A stretch of 9,395 nucleotides of DNA. It comes from Magnetovibrio sp. (GTDB lineage: Bacteria; Pseudomonadota; Alphaproteobacteria; Rhodospirillales; Magnetovibrionaceae). The translations under genes and the position numbers were made by a program. A model generated the notes under the pieces. It saw only the letters and a program-made list of their open reading frames with translations. It was not told where the DNA came from and did no database searches. Shown in pieces: positions 1 through 7,036 of this stretch (its first letter is position 1; the number at the start of each line of letters is the position of its first letter). Where the stretch lies: contig JAESUA010000414.1 of the NCBI GenBank assembly GCA_016763255.1, positions 1 to 9,395 of the forward strand. Direction: 5' to 3'.

Positions 1-485
1 GTGTGGTGATCGGTGAAACCAGTTGCATCGGTGATGATGTAACGCTGTACCAACTCGTAACGCTTGGCGGCATTTCGCCCAGTGTCGATAGCCACAAGCA
101 GGTGAACCAAAAACGTCACCCGACTTTGGAAGACGGTGTCATCGTTGGATCCGGTGCGCAAGTGCTGGGCCCGATCACGGTGGGTGCCGATGCCCGCATC
201 GGTGCCAATGCTGTGGTGACCCATGATGTGCCGTCCGGTGTGACGGCGGTGGGAATTCCTGCACGGGTGGTGGTGCCGCGCGACAAAGCACATGCCAAGG
301 ACTTTGTGGCTTATGGCACGCCGTCCGATGGTTGCCCCGACCCGGTGCTGCGCACCATCGATAATCTGCGTGCCCAGGTGGCGACGCTGATGGAGCGCAT
401 TGACGTGTTGGAGCATGATCGCGAACCGATTGCGTTCGTTGAAGAGAAAAATAAAAAAGTGGTCAATCTGGGGGAGGATACCTAA
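1..485 (+). CDS. cysE: Serine O-acetyltransferase, 3' part (5' end outside window)
   Basis: CysE transfers acetyl from acetyl-CoA to L-serine, giving O-acetylserine, the acceptor used by cysteine synthase. Only the last 160 residues are present; the reading frame is open from base 3 to the TAA at 483-485. The visible part is the left-handed beta-helix catalytic domain: VVIGET at the start, the VTLGG loop (residues 19-23), then KRHPTLEDG with the conserved active-site-region histidine (residue 39 of the fragment), repeated hexapeptide turns, and the closing VGIPARVV. Compared with the E. coli enzyme, the loop between VTLGG and RHP is about seven residues longer. After the helix comes a tail with a leucine-rich, probably coiled-coil stretch (about 115-139), ending in GEDT and not in the isoleucine used by classical CysE to dock on CysK. 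iscR follows 48 bases downstream, so the gene probably feeds cysteine to the desulfurases. Family assignment is firm; the N-terminal domain cannot be judged. Confidence 0.93.
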   Translation, partial: VVIGETSCIGDDVTLYQLVTLGGISPSVDSHKQVNQKRHPTLEDGVIVGSGAQVLGPITVGADARIGANAVVTHDVPSGVTAVGIPARVVVPRDKAHAKDFVAYGTPSDGCPDPVLRTIDNLRAQVATLMERIDVLEHDREPIAFVEEKNKKVVNLGEDT

Positions 486-509
486 GTCCGCCTTTCTCGG
501 CTGCTTAGG
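481..509 (+). other. Imperfect inverted repeat at the cysE stop / iscR leader
   Basis: CCTAAG at 481-486, which includes the cysE stop codon, is the exact reverse complement of CTTAGG at 504-509. Inside it GCC (490-492) can pair with GGC (499-501) around a TTTCTC loop, with a small internal loop between the two helices. It is not directly followed by a T-run, so it is a poor terminator candidate. It could be an RNA processing or leader structure, or a weak operator, or chance. I could not match it to a known IscR, RirA or Irr site. Confidence 0.3.
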
Positions 510-521
510 ACCACCAATTTT

Positions 522-527
522 AGGAGA
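522..527 (+). promoter_or_regulatory. Ribosome binding site supporting the GTG start of iscR
   Basis: AGGAGA lies six bases upstream of GTG 534. This strong Shine-Dalgarno match at good spacing, together with the protein then beginning MKLSTKGRYAV exactly as IscR proteins do, decides the GTG start. Confidence 0.8.
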
Positions 528-533
528 ACTGAC

Positions 534-1010
534 GTGAAGCTCAGCACCAAAGGACGTTATGCCGTGATGGCCATGGCTGACCTCGGAAAATTCGACCCCG
601 GCAAGCCTGTGGCATTGGCCGATGTTGCCGAACGCCAAGAAATTTCACTGTCGTACCTTGAACAGCTGTTCGGTAAATTGCGCCGCGCCGGTTTGGTGAA
701 AAGTGTGCGCGGTCCGGGCGGTGGTTATCTTTTGGCACGCGTTACCAGCGAAATTCGCATTTCCGATGTCATTGCGGCGGTCGATGAACCCATCAACGCG
801 ACCCGCTGCACCAACGCCGAAGGCTGTCATTCGGATAAGGCGCGGTGCTTGACCCATGATTTGTGGCAAGCGCTCAGTTATCAAATTCATCTGTATCTCA
901 GTTCGGTGACTTTGGCCGATGTCTGTGCCCGCAAGGTTCTCGGCCCGCGTCCGGAATTGTTCGAAAATATGGTCGCGCAAATACCTACGGACATCATTGC
1001 CGCCGAATAA
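534..1010 (+). CDS. iscR: Rrf2-family [2Fe-2S] regulator IscR
   Basis: IscR senses Fe-S cluster status by binding a [2Fe-2S] cluster and controls the isc operon and other genes; in E. coli the holo form represses its own operon. The 158-residue protein has the Rrf2 winged helix at the N-terminus (MKLSTKGRYAV; recognition region SLSYLEQLFGKLRRAGLV with E43; wing SVRGPGGGYLL at 57-67). The cluster ligands follow: C92, C98 and C105, with H108 matching the ligand histidine of E. coli IscR. The C98-C105 gap is one residue longer than in E. coli (C98-C104). Presence of all ligands argues for IscR and against RirA or NsrR. It sits between cysE and the first desulfurase, which starts 42 bases downstream, so it is probably co-transcribed and autoregulated. 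I see no confident IscR operator in the 48-base leader; the main promoter may lie upstream of cysE, outside the window. Confidence 0.96.
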   Translation: MKLSTKGRYAVMAMADLGKFDPGKPVALADVAERQEISLSYLEQLFGKLRRAGLVKSVRGPGGGYLLARVTSEIRISDVIAAVDEPINATRCTNAEGCHSDKARCLTHDLWQALSYQIHLYLSSVTLADVCARKVLGPRPELFENMVAQIPTDIIAAE

Positions 1011-1052
1011 TGTTTGATCTTATTGCTTAAGCTAAGGAAGGTTTTTGGAGCC

Positions 1053-2174
1053 ATGAACCCATCGGTTTACATGGATCATAACGCAACCTCGCCCACCCGC
1101 TCCCAAGCGGTGGACGCGGTCATGCGCGCCATGCAAATCGGTGGCAACCCCTCATCGGTGCATGCCCAGGGGCGCAAAGCGCGCCGTTTGGTCGAAGATG
1201 CTCGTGAGCAGCTCCGCCAGGTGGTGAACGCACCGCAAAGTGCGCAGATCGTCTTTACCTCCTGCGGAACCGAGGCCAATACCTTGGCGCTGCAAGGATC
1301 AAACCGCGCCAAAGCCTTTGTCGCGGCAACCGAACACCCGTCCGTCATGCAGGCGCACGGGTGTATCGAATGCATACCGGTGGATGTCAACGGTTTGATC
1401 GATCCGTTCCGGCTGGAAGAAATGTTTGCTGGTGGCGGTGACGATGTGATCGTATCCGTCATGTTGGCCAACAATGAAACCGGCGTATTGCAACAGATCG
1501 AAGGCATCGTGAACATCGCCCATCGCTATGACGCACTGGTGCACTGTGATGCGGTCCAGGCGCTGGGCAAGATCGACGTTGATTTTGCCGCGCTGGGGAT
1601 TGATTTGATGAGCCTGTCGGGCCACAAAATCGGCGGCCCCTTGGGCGTCGGTGCGCTGATCGCCACCAAGGACGTGAAGCTATCGCCGATCAACGCCGGT
1701 GGTGGCCAAGAAGGCGGCTTGCGTGGCGGTACCGAAAATGTACCGGGAATCGTGGGCTTTGGCGTTGCCGCCGAATTGGCTCGAGATGAGCTGGCAGACA
1801 TGCAACGCATCAAGAAACTGCGTGATCGCCTAGAAGAGCGTATAATAGATGTTGCCCCGGATGCGGTCGTGATTGCGGCGTTGGCGCACCGTTTACCCAA
1901 CACAACGTTTGTCGCTATGCCAGGTGTGGATGCCGATACTCAAATCATGGCCTTTGACTTGGCTGGGGTGTGCCTCAGTGCAGGTTCGGCTTGCGCCTCG
2001 GGCAAAACCAAGACCAGCCCGGTTTTAAGCGCCATGGGGGTGCCCGCGGATGTGGCAAAGTCGGCGGTTCGGGTGAGTTTGGGTCATTCCACCACCGAAC
2101 AAGATATCGATTTCTTTATTTCCGCTTGGGTCGACCTTTACCAGCGCATGAGCGCGGCAAAGACGGCGGCTTAA
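1053..2174 (+). CDS. Second cysteine desulfurase, NifS/IscS-like paralogue
   Basis: A PLP-dependent class V aminotransferase-fold enzyme that converts L-cysteine to L-alanine and leaves a persulfide on its catalytic cysteine. From ATG 1053 it is 373 residues. Visible motifs: YMDHNATSPT near the N-terminus, TEHPS with the PLP-stacking H95, NNETG (141-145), HCDAVQ (164-169) with the cofactor-binding aspartate, SLSGHK with Schiff-base lysine K192, GGGQEGGLRGGTEN, and the catalytic loop SAGSACASG with C314. The long loop around that cysteine marks a group I desulfurase. It differs from the neighbouring IscS throughout and ends in KTAA without the IscU-binding tail, so it may serve another acceptor, possibly MnmA encoded downstream (inference). 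The start is uncertain: the frame is open from TTG 1014, but family alignment favours ATG 1053. AAGGAAG at 1034-1040 is 12 bases away and GGAG at 1047-1050 only two, neither ideal. Confidence 0.9.
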   Translation: MNPSVYMDHNATSPTRSQAVDAVMRAMQIGGNPSSVHAQGRKARRLVEDAREQLRQVVNAPQSAQIVFTSCGTEANTLALQGSNRAKAFVAATEHPSVMQAHGCIECIPVDVNGLIDPFRLEEMFAGGGDDVIVSVMLANNETGVLQQIEGIVNIAHRYDALVHCDAVQALGKIDVDFAALGIDLMSLSGHKIGGPLGVGALIATKDVKLSPINAGGGQEGGLRGGTENVPGIVGFGVAAELARDELADMQRIKKLRDRLEERIIDVAPDAVVIAALAHRLPNTTFVAMPGVDADTQIMAFDLAGVCLSAGSACASGKTKTSPVLSAMGVPADVAKSAVRVSLGHSTTEQDIDFFISAWVDLYQRMSAAKTAA

Positions 2175-2215
2175 GCAACAGATCAAATGACTAGAAAAAG
2201 AACAAGGTTGAAAAA

Positions 2216-3448
2216 ATGACGGCCAAAGATTGGACCCAGAACAACCCCCTCTACCTGGATTACCAGGCCACCACACCGACCGATCCGCGTGTGGTCGAGG
2301 CGATGGCCCCGTACTGGAACGAAAAATTCGGTAACCCGCATTCGCGCAACCACCATTTTGGTTGGGAAGCCGAAGACGGTGTTGAAATCGCCCGCGCCCA
2401 AGTGGCCGACATCATCGGTGCGTCGCCTAAGGAAGTGATTTTCACTTCTGGCGCGACCGAGTCCAATAACCTCGCCATCAAGGGGGTGGCAAAGTTTTAT
2501 GGCGATCAGCGCAACCATATCATCACCTGTGTTACCGAACATAAGTGCGTGCTGGAAAGCTGCCGTGCATTGCAGCAGGATGGCTTCGACGTCACCTATC
2601 TGCATGTCCAGGAAAATGGCCTGATCGATCTTGATGTTCTCAAAGCGGCGATGACCGAAAAAACCTTGTTGGTTTCGATCATGGCGGTGAACAATGAAAT
2701 CGGTGTGATCCAACCGCTCAAGGAAATTGGCGAAATTTGTCGCGCCAATAAGACCTTCTTCCACACCGACGCCGCCCAGGCGGTGGGCAAAATTCCGCTG
2801 GATGTGGATGAAATGAAGATCGACATGATGTCGATTTCCGGTCACAAAATTTATGGCCCCATGGGCATTGGTGCCATGTACATCCGCCGCAAACCGCGTG
2901 TGCGTTTGGTGCCGCTGATCCATGGTGGCGGCCAGGAACGCAACATGCGTTCGGGCACCTTGCCGACCCCGTTGGTGGTGGGCCTGGGAAAAGCCTGCGA
3001 GCTGGCCCAAAAAGAAATGGCTGCCGAGGCCGAGCGCCTGCACGGCTATTCACAAAAAATGTACGAGGGGCTCAAGGAACGTATCCCGGAGATTTTCCTC
3101 AATGGTGATGAAGAAAGCCGCATCCCCGGCAACCTCAACATCTCATTTGCTTACGTCGAAGGCGAAGGCCTGATGATGGGCATTAAAGATTTGGCGGTTT
3201 CGTCCGGTTCGGCCTGCACATCCGCATCGTTGGAACCAAGCTACGTGCTACGCGCGCTGGGTGTCGAAGAAGAGTTGGCACACACTTCGCTACGTTTGGG
3301 CTTGGGTCGCTTCACCACAGAAGACGACATCGATTATGCGATTGAACGTATTTCCAAGGAAGTGAACCGTCTGCGCGAATTGAGCCCGCTGTGGGACATG
3401 GCGCAAGCCGGCATCGACATCAAGTCCATCAAATGGGCCGAGCACTGA
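2216..3448 (+). CDS. iscS: Cysteine desulfurase IscS
   Basis: The housekeeping desulfurase of the ISC pathway: a PLP enzyme that moves sulfur from cysteine to IscU, and to other acceptors such as tRNA-thiolation proteins. The product is 410 residues, close to the usual 404. Key points: [13 protein letters not shown] at the N-terminus, GATESNN (79-85), TEHK with H109, HTDAAQ (183-188), SISGHK with PLP lysine K211, [13 protein letters not shown], and SSGSACTS with catalytic C334 on a long mobile loop. The C-terminus, [21 protein letters not shown], closely matches the E. coli IscS tail needed to bind IscU, which separates this gene from the paralogue just upstream. AAGG at 2204-2207 lies eight bases before ATG 2216. 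The gap to the paralogue is 41 bases and to iscU 57, consistent with one transcript. Confidence 0.97.
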   Translation: MTAKDWTQNNPLYLDYQATTPTDPRVVEAMAPYWNEKFGNPHSRNHHFGWEAEDGVEIARAQVADIIGASPKEVIFTSGATESNNLAIKGVAKFYGDQRNHIITCVTEHKCVLESCRALQQDGFDVTYLHVQENGLIDLDVLKAAMTEKTLLVSIMAVNNEIGVIQPLKEIGEICRANKTFFHTDAAQAVGKIPLDVDEMKIDMMSISGHKIYGPMGIGAMYIRRKPRVRLVPLIHGGGQERNMRSGTLPTPLVVGLGKACELAQKEMAAEAERLHGYSQKMYEGLKERIPEIFLNGDEESRIPGNLNISFAYVEGEGLMMGIKDLAVSSGSACTSASLEPSYVLRALGVEEELAHTSLRLGLGRFTTEDDIDYAIERISKEVNRLRELSPLWDMAQAGIDIKSIKWAEH

Positions 3449-3505
3449 TCATCAATTAGGGCATCAACAGGTCCAAGTTGAAGAAGGACCGCAAGGAGAG
3501 AAGAT

Positions 3506-3916
3506 ATGTCATATTCTAAAGAACTGATCGACCATTACGAAAACCCTCGTAACGTCGGCTCAATGGAAGACAGCGACAGCACCGTCGGTAGCGGCTTGGT
3601 TGGCGCACCGGCCTGCGGCGACGTGATGAAGCTGCAAATCAAGGTGAGTGCCGAAGGCATCATCGAAGACGCCAAGTTCAAGACCTTTGGCTGTGGTTCG
3701 GCGATTGCGTCCAGCTCGCTGGTCACCGAATGGGTCAAGGGCAAGACCATCGAAGAAGCCGGTGAAATCAAAAACACCGACATCGCCGAAGAACTGGCTT
3801 TGCCGCCGGTGAAGATTCACTGCTCAATTCTGGCTGAGGATGCTATCAAAGCGGCCATCCAGGATTACAAAGGCAAAGTCGCCGACGCAGACAAAAAACA
3901 GGACGCTGCTGAGTAA
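3506..3916 (+). CDS. iscU: Fe-S cluster assembly scaffold IscU
   Basis: IscU is the scaffold on which [2Fe-2S] and then [4Fe-4S] clusters are built from IscS sulfur, iron and ferredoxin electrons. The 136-residue product shows all assembly ligands: C37 in GAPACGDV with D39, C63 in FGCGSAIASSS, and H105-C106 in KIHCSILAEDAI. The LPPVK motif recognised by the HscA chaperone is at 99-103. Start MSYSKELIDHYENPRNVGS is typical, and ATG 3506 is preceded by a strong AAGGAGAG at 3493-3500, the best ribosome site in the operon, which fits a protein needed in high amount. A short charged tail (KVADADKKQDAAE) makes it about eight residues longer than the E. coli protein. It is not the SUF-type SufU, since the IscS tail, LPPVK and HscBA partners are all present. 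Confidence 0.98.
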   Translation: MSYSKELIDHYENPRNVGSMEDSDSTVGSGLVGAPACGDVMKLQIKVSAEGIIEDAKFKTFGCGSAIASSSLVTEWVKGKTIEEAGEIKNTDIAEELALPPVKIHCSILAEDAIKAAIQDYKGKVADADKKQDAAE

Positions 3917-3950
3917 ATCTTTTTTGAGTGAGACTTCGAGGTAAAGACCG

Positions 3951-4289
3951 ATGAATATGCCCGCACCAATCACCATAACCCCAGCTGCCGTCACCCAGGT
4001 GAAGGCTTTGTTGGACAGCCGCGACAAGCCTTCGGCTGGAATTCGCATTGGGGTGCGCACCAAGGGGTGTTCCGGGTTGTCCTATACCATCGAGTTTGCA
4101 GATGAAAAGAATGAATTTGATGAATCCATGGAAGTTGAAGGGGTCACCGTTTTGATTGATCCTAAGGCCACCATGTTCATCATCGGCACACAAATGGATT
4201 ATGTTGTCGACAAGCTGGAAAGTGGCTTTGTCTTCACCAACCCCAATGAAAAGGGGCGCTGCGGTTGCGGTGAATCTTTTCACGTTTAG
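3951..4289 (+). CDS. iscA: A-type Fe-S carrier IscA
   Basis: A small A-type carrier that accepts or delivers Fe-S clusters (and may bind iron) downstream of IscU. The 112-residue product has the three conserved cysteines of the family: C40 in TKGCSGLSY, and C104 and C106 in GRCGCGESF near the C-terminus. IscA, SufA and ErpA share these motifs; placement between iscU and hscB supports IscA. ATG 3951 is chosen because GAGG at 3938-3941 stands nine bases upstream; ATG 3957 in the same frame would be too far from it. The gene begins 34 bases after iscU, and a stable hairpin follows its TAG stop. Confidence 0.94.
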   Translation: MNMPAPITITPAAVTQVKALLDSRDKPSAGIRIGVRTKGCSGLSYTIEFADEKNEFDESMEVEGVTVLIDPKATMFIIGTQMDYVVDKLESGFVFTNPNEKGRCGCGESFHV

Positions 4290-4312
4290 GGGCTCTCTCC
4301 TGCCTCTCACCT

Positions 4313-4341
4313 GTGACCGCCCTTCGGGGCGGTTACGTTTT
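4313..4341 (+). terminator. UUCG-capped hairpin between iscA and hscB, probable partial terminator
   Basis: ACCGCCC (4316-4322) and GGGCGGT (4327-4333) form a perfect seven-base-pair GC-rich stem closed by a TTCG tetraloop in the extra-stable C(UUCG)G context. The helix can extend outward by G-U, U-A and G-C pairs to 4313/4336. TTTT (4338-4341) follows almost directly. The short U-tract suggests leaky termination, or an mRNA-stabilising 3' end, more than full stop; hscB begins 29 bases later with no obvious promoter in between. Confidence 0.65.
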
Positions 4342-4370
4342 GTGGTCCCGCTACATTTGATGGGTTCTAA

Positions 4371-5000
4371 ATGAACGACGCCAGTTTACAAAAAACGAAA
4401 ACGTCCCTGAAGGCGTGCTGGTCCTGCAAAGGCCCGATGCCTGCAACGGCGTTGTTCTGTTCAACGTGCGAAGCGGTGCAAGGCCCGGTGGCAGCGGACC
4501 ATTTTGTGCGCTTGGGCATGGAACGGACCTTTGATGTTGATGTGCCAGCGTTGGATCGATTGTATTTTGATTTACAGCGCCAACTCCACCCTGATCGCTT
4601 TGCCACCAAGGCACCGAAGGAAAAGGCGCACTCTCAGCAACAAGCGACGGCGCTTAATGATGCTTATGAAACGCTGAAAGATCCGCTCAAACGGGCCGAT
4701 TATCTGGTCCATCTCGAAGGCGTGGATGTTTTACCCGAAGGCTGCAATCTGGTCCAGGATCAATCGATCCTCATCGAAGCGATGGAGATGCGTGAAAAGC
4801 TGATGATGGCCGACACCATGGCCGCGCTCAACGACATTCAACGCGATACCAAGGTTGAAGTTGATGACGTGCTTAAGGCGCTGTCGTTGGCCTTTAAGGG
4901 CGACGATATCCAAGGCGCATGTCAGTTAACCACGCGCTTAAAATACCTCGATAAAATGATTGGTGAGGTGCGCCAAAGCCGCGCCCGCCTGATGGCCTAA
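4371..5000 (+). CDS. hscB: J-domain co-chaperone HscB with N-terminal tetracysteine domain
   Basis: HscB delivers IscU to the Hsp70-type HscA and stimulates its ATPase so the cluster can be released. The product is 209 residues against about 171 in E. coli; the extra length is N-terminal. That extension holds C16, C19, C30 and C33 in the pattern CWxCX9FCxxCxxxQ, the metal-binding motif known from human HSCB. A J-domain follows (about 43-115) with LYFDLQRQLHPDRF carrying the essential HPD at 73-75, and then an alpha-helical C-terminal domain (about 130-205) of the type that binds IscU. ATG 4371 is the only start that keeps the tetracysteine motif near the N-terminus; no clear Shine-Dalgarno precedes it, so translation may be modest or depend on the upstream hairpin. 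hscA follows after 35 bases. Confidence 0.95.
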   Translation: MNDASLQKTKTSLKACWSCKGPMPATALFCSTCEAVQGPVAADHFVRLGMERTFDVDVPALDRLYFDLQRQLHPDRFATKAPKEKAHSQQQATALNDAYETLKDPLKRADYLVHLEGVDVLPEGCNLVQDQSILIEAMEMREKLMMADTMAALNDIQRDTKVEVDDVLKALSLAFKGDDIQGACQLTTRLKYLDKMIGEVRQSRARLMA

Positions 5001-5035
5001 AGCCAAAAACCTAAAACCTAGGGCGACCCCTTCAT

Positions 5036-6961
5036 ATGTCCACATTGCTGCAAATTCACGAACCCGGCAAATCTCCTGTTCCCCATCAAGGTGACGCGAC
5101 CCTGGCCGTCGGTATCGATCTGGGCACCACCAATTCGGTGGTTGCGATCAGCACGGAAAACGATGTTGCGGTGCTCAAAGATGATGACGGCAAGGCCCTG
5201 GTGCCGTCGGTGGTGGCCTATGCCCCGGACGGGTCTGCCATCGTCGGTGAGATGGCCAAGCGCTTGCTGCTCAGCCGTCCCGACTCAGTGGTCAGTTCGA
5301 TCAAACGCTTGATGGGCCGTGGTGCCGAAGATGTGAAAAGTTTGGGTGGTCAGCTTCCGTTTGACATTGAGCCCCACCACGAAGGCGAAAGCCATTTGGT
5401 GCGCCTCAACATCGCCGGTCATACCCTGACACCGATCGAAATTTCCGCCGATATTTTGCGCGCCTTGCGTGACCGCGCCGAAGCCCACCTTGGTGCAAAA
5501 GTCGAAAAGGCGGTGATCACCGTTCCGGCTTATTTTGACGATGCCCAGCGCGTCGCCACCAAAGACGCCGCGCGTCTGGCGGGCCTGGACGTCTTGCGAC
5601 TGGTCAATGAACCCACCGCGGCGGCCTTGGCCTATGGCCTGGATAAGGGCGCGGAAGGTTTGTTTGCGGTGTTTGATCTGGGCGGTGGCACCTTCGATGT
5701 ATCCGTTTTACGCATGGAAAAGGGCGTATTTCAGGTGTTGGCCACCGGCGGTGATGCGGCGCTGGGCGGGGATGATTTTGACCACGCCATTGCCGATCAC
5801 TTTCTCAAACAACGTCAAGCCGATAGGGGCGAAGTCACGCTCAGCGCCGCTGATGTTAAGATTGCCCTGATGACCGGGCGTTTGGCCAAGGAATGTTTAA
5901 CCAGCGCAGACGACGGCGAGTGGATGCTGTCGATTGGTGACGAGCAGTCCAAACACACCCTGGACCGTGATACCTTCAACGGCCTGATCATGTCCGACGT
6001 GGACCGCACCATCAAGATTTGCCACGAAGTCCTCACCGAGGCAGGCTTTGATCCCCTGGACGTTAAGGGCGTGGTACTGGTCGGCGGATCGACCAGGGTT
6101 CCGTTGGTGCGCCAAAAGGTCGAAGACTTTTTCGGTGCCCCACCATTGTCCGACATTGATCCCGATCAGGTGGTCGCGGTGGGCGCCGCATTGCAGGCCG
6201 AAGCCTTGACCGTGGGTTCAGATACATTGTTGCTGGACGTCACGCCGCTGTCGCTGGGCCTGGAGACCATGGGCGGCTTGGTGGAAAAAGTTATTCCCCG
6301 CAACACCCCGATCCCGGTCGCCAAGGCCCAGGAATTCACCACCTTCAAAGATGGCCAAAGCGCCATGGTGATCCATGTGGTGCAGGGCGAGCGCGAAATG
6401 GTCGATCAAAACCGCTCGCTGGCACGCTTTAACTTGACCGGCATACCGCCCATGACGGCGGGTGCGGCGCACATTCGCGTGACCTTTCAGGTCGATGCCG
6501 ATGGCATGTTGACGGTGTCGGCGGGCGAAGATACCTCCGGCATCGAAGCCAAGGTCGAAGTCAAACCATCCTATGGCCTGTCCGAAGAAGAAATGTCGAA
6601 AATGCTTTATGACAGCATGAAGCACGCCAAGGACGACATGGAACAGCGTTTTCTGGCCGAAGCCAAGGTCGAAGCCGAACGTGCCATGCTGGCGGTGCGT
6701 TCCGCATTGCAGGTCGATTGCTCCCTGCTCAGCGTGAGCGAGCGTGAAACCATCGGCGAGCAGATGGACAACGTCATCGATGCCATCAAGGGCACGGATC
6801 GCGATGTCATCAATCAGGCTGCCTCGGCTCTGGATAAAGCCACCCAGGCGTTTGCCGAAAAACGTATGGATAAGGGCATCCGCGATGCGCTGACCGGCGT
6901 CAGTATGGACCGCTTGGAAGAAAGCGTGGTCGACGGCGCCAAAGAAGGCGAAGACGCCTAA
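5036..6961 (+). CDS. hscA: Hsp70-family chaperone HscA
   Basis: HscA is the specialised Hsp70 that binds the LPPVK loop of IscU and uses ATP, with HscB, to promote cluster transfer to target proteins. It is 641 residues (E. coli 616). The N-terminus, LLQIHEPGKSPVPHQ, is the HscA-type extension not found in DnaK. The nucleotide-binding domain (about 23-390) shows GIDLGTTNS (26-34), VNEPTAAALAYG (190-201), VFDLGGGTFDVS (212-223) and LVGGSTRVPLV (348-358). The linker LLLDVTP (398-404) leads to the substrate-binding domain with PLSLGLETMGG, IPRNTPIP and a beta-sandwich to about 515, then a helical lid ending in an acidic tail. ATG 5036 has AGGG about a dozen bases upstream, a fair match. The gene pairs with hscB, as expected for partners. 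Confidence 0.97.
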   Translation: MSTLLQIHEPGKSPVPHQGDATLAVGIDLGTTNSVVAISTENDVAVLKDDDGKALVPSVVAYAPDGSAIVGEMAKRLLLSRPDSVVSSIKRLMGRGAEDVKSLGGQLPFDIEPHHEGESHLVRLNIAGHTLTPIEISADILRALRDRAEAHLGAKVEKAVITVPAYFDDAQRVATKDAARLAGLDVLRLVNEPTAAALAYGLDKGAEGLFAVFDLGGGTFDVSVLRMEKGVFQVLATGGDAALGGDDFDHAIADHFLKQRQADRGEVTLSAADVKIALMTGRLAKECLTSADDGEWMLSIGDEQSKHTLDRDTFNGLIMSDVDRTIKICHEVLTEAGFDPLDVKGVVLVGGSTRVPLVRQKVEDFFGAPPLSDIDPDQVVAVGAALQAEALTVGSDTLLLDVTPLSLGLETMGGLVEKVIPRNTPIPVAKAQEFTTFKDGQSAMVIHVVQGEREMVDQNRSLARFNLTGIPPMTAGAAHIRVTFQVDADGMLTVSAGEDTSGIEAKVEVKPSYGLSEEEMSKMLYDSMKHAKDDMEQRFLAEAKVEAERAMLAVRSALQVDCSLLSVSERETIGEQMDNVIDAIKGTDRDVINQAASALDKATQAFAEKRMDKGIRDALTGVSMDRLEESVVDGAKEGEDA

Positions 6962-6980
6962 ACCCTTGTCCCAAGCCGCA

Positions 6981-7014
6981 TTGCACTGTAAACCAGTGGC
7001 AAATAGACTTTTTT
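6981..7014 (+). terminator. Weak hairpin plus T-run between hscA and fdx
   Basis: TTGCACTG (6981-6988) pairs with CAGT-G-GCAA (6994-7002), eight pairs with one bulged G around a TAAAC loop. Six bases later comes a run of six T (7009-7014) and then TTTT (7016-7019). The stem is not GC-rich and stands off from the T-run, so termination would be inefficient at best; it may be an RNA stability or processing element. Confidence 0.35.
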
Positions 7015-7036
7015 ATTTTCTAGGAGACGAAGACCC

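Noticed and set aside
1014..1052. Upstream TTG start for the first desulfurase (13 extra residues)
   Set aside because: The extra residues (ILLLKLRKVFGA) are not part of the family N-terminus, and they cover the ribosome-site region before ATG 1053. It remains a minor alternative.
2183..3043. Long antisense open frame (286 codons) opposite iscS
   Set aside because: It lies wholly inside iscS, whose protein matches its family along its full length. The antisense translation is rich in His and Arg with no recognisable domain, as expected from codon bias on the other strand.
3470..3490. Small hairpin GGTCC/GGACC before the iscU ribosome site
   Set aside because: Five base pairs with an eleven-base loop is within what chance gives, and there is no T-run; not enough to call a regulatory element.
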